A stretch of DNA of 22,558 bases from contig JAJQAT010000035.1 of the NCBI GenBank assembly GCA_021203665.1, positions 1 to 22,558 on the forward strand, read 5' to 3'. Under the pieces are notes generated by a model. The model saw only the letters and a program-made list of their open reading frames with translations, searched no databases and was not told the DNA's origin. The position numbers and the translations under genes were made by a program. Shown here piece by piece: positions 7,580 through 15,400 of the stretch (its first letter is position 1; the number at the start of each line of letters is the position of its first letter). The DNA is from Bacillota bacterium (GTDB taxonomy: Bacteria; Bacillota; Clostridia; UBA1381).

Positions 7580-7665
7580 CACTGCCGAATTTTGCGCGCG
7601 GTATATGCAAAATTCGGCAGTGACCCGCATGGATTAAGGCAAAAGCCTTAACCCGGGCTTTTGCC
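7580..7665. terminator. Convergent intergenic hairpins after the ZIP gene and the WG-repeat gene
   Basis: A perfect 16-bp inverted repeat (7580-7595 with 7607-7622, 11-base loop, arm CACTGCCGAATTTTGC) is followed by two mutually exclusive hairpins. One is TTAAGGC-AAAA-GCCTTAA (7634-7651); the other is GGCAAAAGCC (7638-7647) with GGCTTTTGCC (7656-7665). None has a following U-run in either direction, so they may act as 3'-end protecting structures or non-canonical bidirectional terminators between convergent genes. Confidence 0.6.
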
Positions 7666-7676
7666 GAAAGCCGATT

Positions 7677-8486
7677 TTACTCCTCATCCGGTGTGAACAC
7701 AAAATCCGCATCAATCGTTCCGCTGATTCCGTCCAATGTGACACTCGCCCTGCCGCCCGAAAAATTACTTGCGGTGTCGAATGTCATTTCCGTCGCAAAA
7801 TCACCGGTTTTGTCTATGTAAGACCATTTTGCCGCGTTTTCGTCCGCGTTGGGTCTCGGCACTATCGAGCCCTCCTTTAAAACCACCGCGTATCCGTCGT
7901 GGAAGCTATATGCCATTTCAAAGGTCTTGTCAAAAGCAAAATCGCCGTCCTTATTTATATACGCAAATTTGCTTTCATCTGTAGCGGTTGCCAACGACAC
8001 CACAGCCAAGCCGTCGCTAAAGCTGCACGCGTTATAATATCGGCACGGTATAACCTCCTCGCCGGTAACGTCAATATAGCCGTATTGTCCGTTCTGCCCG
8101 CCCGATTTTCTGACTAATGCCAAGCCGTCACTAAATTCCTCGACATAATAATATATAGCTTCGACTACAACATTGCCGTCCGCATCCTTAAATCCCCACA
8201 TATAATTTTCATCCTCAAAAGGATATAATACCTCAGCGGGCTGTTCTATATAGACACTCTTATTTTCCTCGTCCCATGTTACGCTTAATCCCATTGCCTC
8301 GGATAATTCCCTCAACGGCACATATGTTCTGTCGTTTATTGTGACCGTCTCATTGTTAAAATCCATTTCTTGATTGTCAATATATATCCTGAAATCCACA
8401 GAAACGGCGTTCAGTATTTCCTGTGCGCATACCGCGCCCGCACCGGCTATTATACAGCACAGCGGTAATATTACAATTTTTTTCAT
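7677..8486 (-). CDS. Secreted protein: copper-amine-oxidase-N-like domain plus WG repeats
   Basis: A 269-residue predicted exported protein of unknown function. A signal peptide (MKKIVILPLCCIIAGAGAVCA) precedes a domain of the copper amine oxidase N-terminal type (residues about 28-82), with ETVTINDRTYVPLRELSEAM and VTWDEENKSVYI. In Clostridia this domain is a common non-catalytic module of exported proteins. Four WG-type (KWG) beta repeats follow, recognisable as YMWGFKDADGNVV, YGYIDVTGEEVIPCRY, FAYINKDGDFAFD and WSYIDKTGDFATE, each trailed by an F(S/H)(D/G)G(L/Y/R)A motif. No membrane anchor, sortase motif or catalytic site is visible. The start is ATG at 8484-8486 with AGGAGGGG upstream. 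It is transcribed alone from its own promoter, isolated from the upstream gene by a strong terminator. Confidence 0.85.
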   Translation of the reverse strand: MKKIVILPLCCIIAGAGAVCAQEILNAVSVDFRIYIDNQEMDFNNETVTINDRTYVPLRELSEAMGLSVTWDEENKSVYIEQPAEVLYPFEDENYMWGFKDADGNVVVEAIYYYVEEFSDGLALVRKSGGQNGQYGYIDVTGEEVIPCRYYNACSFSDGLAVVSLATATDESKFAYINKDGDFAFDKTFEMAYSFHDGYAVVLKEGSIVPRPNADENAAKWSYIDKTGDFATEMTFDTASNFSGGRASVTLDGISGTIDADFVFTPDEE

Positions 8487-8507
8487 TTTTATCCCCTCCT
8501 ATCGTGT

Positions 8508-8536
8508 ATTATATCATTATTCTTTATTTTTGTCCA
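8508..8536 (-). promoter_or_regulatory. Sigma-A promoter of the WG-repeat gene
   Basis: On the minus strand, TGGACA (8531-8536, five of six), a 17-base spacer and a perfect TATAAT (8508-8513) give a near-consensus promoter. Transcription would start close to 8501, leaving a leader just long enough for the ribosome site. Confidence 0.8.
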
Positions 8537-8580
8537 TACAAAGCCGCTTCCGGAATTTTGCGCATCATAAACCGTCAACA

Positions 8581-8618
8581 AAAAAAGCGGAACAAGGTTA
8601 GATAGTTCCGCTTTTTTT
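8581..8618 (-). terminator. Bidirectional intrinsic terminator after the esterase gene
   Basis: Perfect stem GCGGAAC (8587-8593) with GTTCCGC (8605-8611), 11-base loop, flanked by six A on one side and seven T on the other. It therefore has a U-run in either direction. In minus-strand use it ends the GH95-esterase operon about 105 bases after its last stop and shields the WG-repeat promoter. Confidence 0.9.
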
Positions 8619-8721
8619 GTATCACCGCAGTGATATTTTTAGGTGAGAGTAAATATTCTCATTATCTGTTGAATATCGGTCTGTCTTCAGTGTTTACGCG
8701 TGTGATTGAGACGTCCCCGCG

Positions 8722-11700
8722 TCAGCCGTCTATTGAAATGCTCTCAATCGCCACCGCGCACCATTTACCGAGGTTCAGGGTTATTTCTCTTACGTCCGTA
8801 TCGCTTACAACATCCACGGTCTGCCATTCGTCAAAATTGAAGTCGTTTTGCAAATCAAGCGTTTCGGAGCCGATAACTACGGTAAGCACGTTGTTATCGC
8901 TTGTTCTGTTTGTGCTTCCGTTATTGGTAGCCGACGGCTTCGCTATTTTTACAGTGATGGTTTTTCCCGCCTTAATTGTGCTCGGCAGCGTCAATGTCAT
9001 AACCTCGCTGCCGTTGTTTCCGCCGGCGCCCGCGAATAGGTAATACGCGTCGTTGTCCGCCTTAAAGCTTGACGTATACGGATAGTAGCCATCGTTTTCG
9101 CTCGAGCTGTTTCGAAGCATAATACAATTATAGTTACCGCCTGTCGAGCTTGCCTTTATGCCGGTACTGCCGACAGAAACACCGCTCATATTCGTCTGGT
9201 CAAAGGCTTTTACAAGAGCATATTCACTGCCGAATTCATAGCCTGTAATCTCTATAACCGTGATTTGCGCCGCCGCGCTGACCGTTACGCCGTTAAATGC
9301 CGCCGTTACGGTAAGGGTTATTACGTCATCCGCCGCCGCGTCGGAGGGGATTGTAACCTTGCCGTCCTCGACTGTCGCTTCATTGTCGCACTCCCATGTC
9401 CATACAGCTCCGTCGGGTATTATTTCACCCTCGGTGTCATAAAGAACAGCAGCAAACGCCTCCGTTGTAACTCCCGCCGCCGCAGTTTCCGCGCCGCCGC
9501 TAAGCGTTATGCTCGCGGGAATTTGTGTGTTCTTTGTAAGGGTATAGCTTTGAGATACATCATCGTCCGAAACAGTGAATCTGTTTTCCATCGCGAGATA
9601 CTCTCCGATGGTTGTAACCGCCTTATATGTACCCTCCGTCAAAATAGCGTTTACAACGCCGTTTTCATCGGTTTCAAATGTTGCCGCGTTATACTGCGTC
9701 GCACCGGTTCCGGATATTGTAACCTTTACGCCGCTTGCAGGCACATTATCCGCATCGGTATAGGTGAGCGACACATTTTTGCCGTACTGTATAACAAGCT
9801 GCGGCGGGTTGTCGGAATCAACACCCGACATAAGCGCTACCGCTGCCTGCGTTGCCGCCGCGCTGAACGCGACCTTTTCGGGGCTTTCAAGCGACTTGAT
9901 ATAATCCGTCACGTCAATGGATGAGTAATTGTTCGTCGGAAACACTGCCGAGGTGTTCACTCCCTCGTATGTCTTTATTACCTCCGCGCCCGACGATATT
10001 GCCGTATAATCGGAATATATGCTTTCATTCGTCCAATCCGTGCCTACAGCCGATATGGTTATATTGCCGTTTCTGTCCTTGTTTATTTCGTTCGTGTATA
10101 TTTGGAGTGTTGCCGACTGTATCGCCGATGTGTCAACGCCCGTCAAATCGAATTTCATAAGCGGGTACGCGTTTCCGCTCGAATATGTGTTAAGGTACAT
10201 ATACTCGCTGCTTGCCGTGTTCGCCGCTATATCGGCGCTTATCGTTGAGAAGCCGTCCGTAGTAATCGCGCCCTCGGATATAAGCGCGGTGTCCTCCGCC
10301 GTATATGTTACGGGCGCCGTTACCTCGATATCCGCGTCGCCCCAATCGGCAATCACGTTATAGAACGTCAAAACCGACCAGCCTGTAGCCTTATCCGTAA
10401 GCGTAGGAACAAAGTATTTGCCGTAGCAGCAGTCAACGGCGATTGTGCCCGCCATTTCCTCCTCGACAGTGAGTATAACGGTTTTGCCGTCCTCTTGAAG
10501 CTCCGCGTCCGTCACGGTGAGCGTTGTGCCCTTGCCGGTATTGCTTGAGGTCATATTGACGTTTCCGCCCATTCGCACCGTAAATTCCTCGGTTAAATCA
10601 CCGAGCGCGATATCAACCTCGCCGTTTGTTATTCCGAGCCGCTTTGTGTCCTCTCTGAGGTACAATCCCTCGTCGCCGACATTTTTAAACGTAAGCGTCA
10701 GCGTATGCTCGTCTGTAATGTCAACGGTGTCAATCGTCGGGTGCAGATATGTAACGTCTGTTTTGCCGTAGACGCGGTTCAGCGCGACACGCGCCCATTC
10801 GTCACCCACGGTCAAATTCGATTTTGCGCTGTTGTGGATAGTGTCGCCCAAATCGAGCGCGCCCGTTCCGACAACATATACATTGTCGTACAGCTCCGCG
10901 TTTTGACGCTGTATATCCTTTACATAGCTCCACGCGTCATAATAGCCGAGCGATGAGGTGCTGTCCTGCTTCGCGTCGTTAATCTGCGTGGTGATTATAG
11001 GCGTGTCCTCTCCGAAGAATTCGCGGAATTGGGAGAATATTTCGCCCTGAAGTCTTTCATAATCATAGGCGTAGCTTTCGTTTATCGTGTCGTTGCAGCC
11101 CTGATACCAGAGTATGCCCTTAATATCCGTTGAGGGCATATTGTCAAAGCACGCTTTCATTGCGTTTATCAAATATCCGCCGGTTGAATCGGAAGTGTTT
11201 ATGCCCTCCGCCCATTGGTATATGTATGTTCCGCCGACCGAGGATTGAACGATACCCACCGGTACGCCCTCCTCCTCGGATATAATACGCGCGAATGACG
11301 TTACCGGCGATGTGCGGGTACCGGTCTTAAAGAAATGTCCCTCGCCCGCCGGATGGCTCATTTGCTGCCAGGTGGTGTCCTCGGCGTATATGATGTGCAT
11401 ATTATCGGTTATCGGGTCGTCGGTGTCGGGTACGAAGCCGTCGGTAATCGCGCCCATATCCGTCATATTCGATTGTCCCGCGGCAACCCATATATCGCCA
11501 ACGCCGACATTTTTAAATTCCGTAACGCCGCCGTTTGTTTTAAGTGAAATATTGTACATACCCGCGTCAAGCGTAAGCGCCGCGCTGAAATCGCCGTCGG
11601 TGCTTACGGTCTGCGACGTTATCTCGGCGGTTTCGATATTCTCGGCGGTCACCGTAACGGTGTCCGACGCGGACGTATAAATCGGCTTCATCGTGTCCAT

Positions 11701-12420
11701 GCCGTCCCATACCATTACCTTTATATTTCCATATGCCTCATCGGATGTTACAGTGGTAACAGAGCCGTCCTGCGGAGTAATTGTAACTCCCTTTAATGTC
11801 GCGTCGTCATTGTATTCCGCAATGATTATAACAGCGTCCTCAACGTCATCGCCGAATGTGACGCTGACACTGTTTTCGGCAATCGCGATATTACCGTCCG
11901 CGCTTTCGACCGAACCCGCAAGAGTGATAACGGCTTGGTTGTTTTCGTCGCGCTGGTAAATTTGGTAATCCGACGGTGCCTCGGTAAGGCTTACGCCGTT
12001 TTCGTATGTAAGCGAGTCGTTTACGCCGCCGATATACTCGCCGTCGGCGTAGAGCTTAACGCTTTCCGCGTTTCTTACGCGGTTAAATTCAAACGCGGTT
12101 TCATCTGCTCCGACCGAAATTGTGTTCTCATCGGTTTTTAAAAGCTTTCCGAATTTGTTGTACTGCTCCGCCGTAACCGTGACGCTCTGTGTTTCGTCCG
12201 CCGTAAGGTAAGCGCGGATTACGGGATTGTTTATCCTTATACCCATTATCACATCCGGCAGTTCTGTTACAGTCGTTTCGTCCAAGTCGCTCCCGCTGTA
12301 GCAGGTCTGTGAGCCGACTACGTTTTGATGTGTAAACCTCGTCACCTCAACCCCCTCCGCGTAAGCCGCAGTCATAAATCCGCAGCAAATAATTGCCGCG
12401 GCAGCAATAAATTTTTTCAT
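8722..12420 (-). CDS. Secreted multidomain carbohydrate O-acetylesterase (SASA / sialate O-acetylesterase-like, SGNH type)
   Basis: A 1232-residue predicted extracellular esterase. Signal peptide to about residue 21 (..TAAYA), then beta-rich segments including a module ending KVMVWDGMDTMKPI (near 232). The SASA catalytic domain is about 305-550: nucleophile Ser near 316 in VAAGQSNM, SSVGGTYIYQW, GILWYQGCND near 437, and the Asp-His pair in LDLGDTIHNSAKS near 526-529. These are the SGNH blocks of sialate O-acetylesterases and related acetylesterases. C-terminal to it: a DNRLRE/CBM96-like segment (~745-885), a carboxypeptidase-regulatory-like domain (~885-960), a Big-like domain (~965-1060) and an unnamed domain (1061-1232) also found at the start of the GH95 protein. 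Role inferred: removal of acetyl groups from a fucosylated glycan; substrate unknown. It is second in the operon. Its AAGAGG lies only 4 bases before ATG, downstream of an intercistronic stem-loop. Confidence 0.88.
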   Translation of the reverse strand: MKKFIAAAAIICCGFMTAAYAEGVEVTRFTHQNVVGSQTCYSGSDLDETTVTELPDVIMGIRINNPVIRAYLTADETQSVTVTAEQYNKFGKLLKTDENTISVGADETAFEFNRVRNAESVKLYADGEYIGGVNDSLTYENGVSLTEAPSDYQIYQRDENNQAVITLAGSVESADGNIAIAENSVSVTFGDDVEDAVIIIAEYNDDATLKGVTITPQDGSVTTVTSDEAYGNIKVMVWDGMDTMKPIYTSASDTVTVTAENIETAEITSQTVSTDGDFSAALTLDAGMYNISLKTNGGVTEFKNVGVGDIWVAAGQSNMTDMGAITDGFVPDTDDPITDNMHIIYAEDTTWQQMSHPAGEGHFFKTGTRTSPVTSFARIISEEEGVPVGIVQSSVGGTYIYQWAEGINTSDSTGGYLINAMKACFDNMPSTDIKGILWYQGCNDTINESYAYDYERLQGEIFSQFREFFGEDTPIITTQINDAKQDSTSSLGYYDAWSYVKDIQRQNAELYDNVYVVGTGALDLGDTIHNSAKSNLTVGDEWARVALNRVYGKTDVTYLHPTIDTVDITDEHTLTLTFKNVGDEGLYLREDTKRLGITNGEVDIALGDLTEEFTVRMGGNVNMTSSNTGKGTTLTVTDAELQEDGKTVILTVEEEMAGTIAVDCCYGKYFVPTLTDKATGWSVLTFYNVIADWGDADIEVTAPVTYTAEDTALISEGAITTDGFSTISADIAANTASSEYMYLNTYSSGNAYPLMKFDLTGVDTSAIQSATLQIYTNEINKDRNGNITISAVGTDWTNESIYSDYTAISSGAEVIKTYEGVNTSAVFPTNNYSSIDVTDYIKSLESPEKVAFSAAATQAAVALMSGVDSDNPPQLVIQYGKNVSLTYTDADNVPASGVKVTISGTGATQYNAATFETDENGVVNAILTEGTYKAVTTIGEYLAMENRFTVSDDDVSQSYTLTKNTQIPASITLSGGAETAAAGVTTEAFAAVLYDTEGEIIPDGAVWTWECDNEATVEDGKVTIPSDAAADDVITLTVTAAFNGVTVSAAAQITVIEITGYEFGSEYALVKAFDQTNMSGVSVGSTGIKASSTGGNYNCIMLRNSSSENDGYYPYTSSFKADNDAYYLFAGAGGNNGSEVMTLTLPSTIKAGKTITVKIAKPSATNNGSTNRTSDNNVLTVVIGSETLDLQNDFNFDEWQTVDVVSDTDVREITLNLGKWCAVAIESISIDG

Positions 12421-12441
12421 TATACCTCTTCTTTTTCATAA

Positions 12442-12492
12442 ATCGGGATAATTCGGATTTTATTAAAGCTTGCGCTTCCGAATTACCCCGAT
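12442..12492 (-). ncRNA. Intercistronic mRNA stem-loop between the GH95 and esterase genes
   Basis: In the minus-strand transcript, ATCGGGGTAATTCGG (12478-12492) pairs with CCGAATTATCCCGAT (12442-12456) over 15 bases, with a 21-base loop. One pair is a G-U wobble, which would be an A-C mismatch in the opposite RNA, so it is adapted to the minus transcript. It starts 6 bases after the GH95 stop and ends 12 bases before the esterase ribosome site. There is no U-run and no promoter between the genes, so it fits an mRNA processing or stability element or a partial terminator better than a full terminator. Confidence 0.65.
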
Positions 12493-12498
12493 AAATGC

Positions 12499-15400
12499 TT
12501 AATTAACCGCCGTAAAGGTGTATTCCGTGCCGGCAACGGCGTTTTCTATTGTGAAGAGTCCGTCCGTGAACTCCGCGGTGTTGCCGTTTAGCGTGAATGT
12601 GTTTTCCTTTTCGTAGCCTATGGTAATATCGCCGTCGGAGGCGGGAATTATCTTTATTTCCGTTGCCTCGCCGTTTTCCCATTTAATCGACACCTCGGCG
12701 CCGTTCTTAGCCTTTATACCGCTTATCTCGCCGCTGTCCCACACCTCGGGGAGTGCGGGCAAAATGTATATCGGTCCCGTCTGCGACTGCATCAAAAGCT
12801 CCATAACTCCCGCCGCGGAGCCGAAGTTTCCGTCAATCTGGAACGGTGAATGTGTGTCGAACAGGTTTGAATACGTCTTTTTCGCAAGCTGATAGCGGAA
12901 CAGCTCGAGCGCCTTATCGCCGTCAAGACATCTCGCCCACAGCAGGAATTTGTTTGAACACGACCAGCCTGTCGAATCATCGCCGCGGTTTTCCAATACT
13001 ATCTTCGCGCCCTCCAATAATTCGGGAGTGTCGCGTGATATAAGCGTTCCGGGGTACAAGCCCACAAGGTGCGAAATATGGCGGTGTACGGGGTCGCCTA
13101 TTGCGTTTCCGTCCTCGTCCGTGTTGTACGTTGTTTCCTCCGCCCATTCCTTAATTTGTCCGTCGTCGCCAAGCTCCACGGGCGTTTCAAGATGGTTTCT
13201 TATCTCTTTCCAAGCCGCGACCTTTTCGCTGTCAACGCCGAGTGTTTCAGCCGCCGCTATCGTGTAATCATACATTCCCGCGACAAGCTGCAAATCGTAC
13301 TTTATACCCTCCTCGGTCGGTCCCTGCTCCGGCGAGCGTCCCGCCCAGGTGGTGTAATAATAGCCGTCCGGATAAGTGTCGGTGTCGGTAGTTGTCTTTT
13401 TCTCGTTTGTGTACAGATACTGCGTGTAGAAATTCGCCGCCTTGCGCATTATCGGATATATCTCGTTTTCCAAAAGCTCCTTGTCGCCGCTTGTTTGGTA
13501 CAAATCCCAAAGATTATACATTAGCCACGCGGTGTTGCCCGGAGATTGTATGCTTGTGGAGCCGGTCATATCGGTTGTTCCCATTATCGCCTGCTTTGTG
13601 TGCATAATGAACACATCGTCCGCATCGTCGTCCGAATCGGTAAACGTAATTTCGCCGTCCGCGTACGTGTACGATTTCGGAGTGACCTTATACATATTTT
13701 TCGCGGTCACGCGTCCGGCGGGTATCTGCGACTCGAACCAGCGTATAAGCGACTTTCCGCTGTCTAAGAGATTCGCACCGCCCGCGAACCAGTAGTTCAT
13801 CTCCATATTGATATTTATGCAATAGCACGAGCCCCATATTTCAGCCGTTGACTGACACCATTTGCCCTGTAAGGTCGCGGGCATCGTCGTGGAGCGCGAT
13901 GATGAAATCATAAGGTATCTCGCGTAATTATAATGCAGCTCCTCAAGGTGCTTGTCAAGGTTTTGATAGGATGTTTCGTTGTATGTTACCTTTGTAGTAC
14001 CGTCCGACTGTTCAGCCGCGCTTACGACACTGCTGTAGGAGGATTGCAGCTCGTCTGTCGGTGTTTGGCATATCTCATCCTCATCCGTAAGGGAGAATTT
14101 GACCGTGTCAAACTGCTCCTTATAGTCGGCAATATGCTCGGCTTTAAGGTCGGCATAGCTCATTGCCGCCGCGCCGCTCATTCTTTCCTCCGCCTTATCA
14201 ATCGCCGCCTGAACGCCCTCGGTACTCTTATACGGCGTTTTCGTCATATTAACACTGCCGTCGGCATTAAATTCAAATTGATCCTTGTCGTAATCTGTCG
14301 CCGCCGTCACTATTATCGTAACACCTGTCGCGCCGCTTACGTTCACCGTGTTATAGCCGTCCGTAACCGTTCCGTCGTCGGCGATAACCTTTACCTTTGT
14401 GCAGTATTCCAAATCCGATTCCTGATTCCAAGCCGCATTTCCGCTTGACGAATACGGCTCGCTGTCCTTCAGCTTGCCGATAATCGTAATCTCGCCGTCA
14501 TTTACCGTCACCTCGCCGGGGTGCATCGATACCGGTGTAACGTCAAAGCTCAACGCGCCCTCCGTGTCGGCGGTATATCTGAATACGAGCGCCTCCTTCG
14601 GGTATGACGCGAAGTATTCCCTGTTGTAGGTCACGCCGTCATATTCATATTGAACGTGCGCCACACTCTCATCGAGATTTAAGTCGCGGTAGTAGTTATT
14701 CACCGCGGCACCCTCGGGCATATTAAAATCAACAAATATATTGCCGACGCTCATATAGCCGTTTATGCCCTCGCTCATATTGCTGTTTACGGTGGACGAT
14801 GAAACCTGCGTTTGTGTTCCTCTGTAGCCCGCCGCCCAGAACGTTTCCTCGTTAAACTGAATTTGGTCCTTATCGGGCATACCGAATACCATACCGCCCA
14901 TATATCCGTTGCCTATCGGCAGAGCCTTTTGCTCCCAATCCGCGCCGTCGCGCGCATAAATGCTGTTGTTTCCGCTGCTGTTTCCCGCGTGATACGCACC
15001 TGTTTTGTACCACAGCACATTGTCAGCCGTCTGCGCGGGATAGTTGCTGTCATAGGTGTAGCTCACGTTAAGCTCCGACACGTCAACTAAGTCGGGATCT
15101 ACTCCGTAAGGCGCGCCGGAGGGTATTATTATACCCGCGCCCATACCCCAGCCGGATTTTGTTCCCGTTATCCAGTCCGATACAAGCGGTATATTTTTAT
15201 ATTCACCCGCGGAGGTTAAAACCACCTCGTCCGAAACAACGGTTCCCTCCTCGCCGGTATTATCCGTATCGTCCGCATCGCCGCTTGTTATCGCGTCAGC
15301 CGTTTGCGTGAGCGGCTTCATAGTGCTTACGCTGTCCCAAAGGAATACTTTAAATTCACCTGAAAGCTCGGTATCGGCAACCTCGATTTCATTTTCACCG

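Noticed and set aside
7677..8486. Copper amine oxidase enzyme
   Set aside because: Only the small N-terminal-type module is present; the catalytic domain with its topaquinone site is absent.
12421..12498. Independent promoter for the esterase gene
   Set aside because: The only TATAAT-like string (GGTATAATG) overlaps the start codon, and no -35 is suitably placed.
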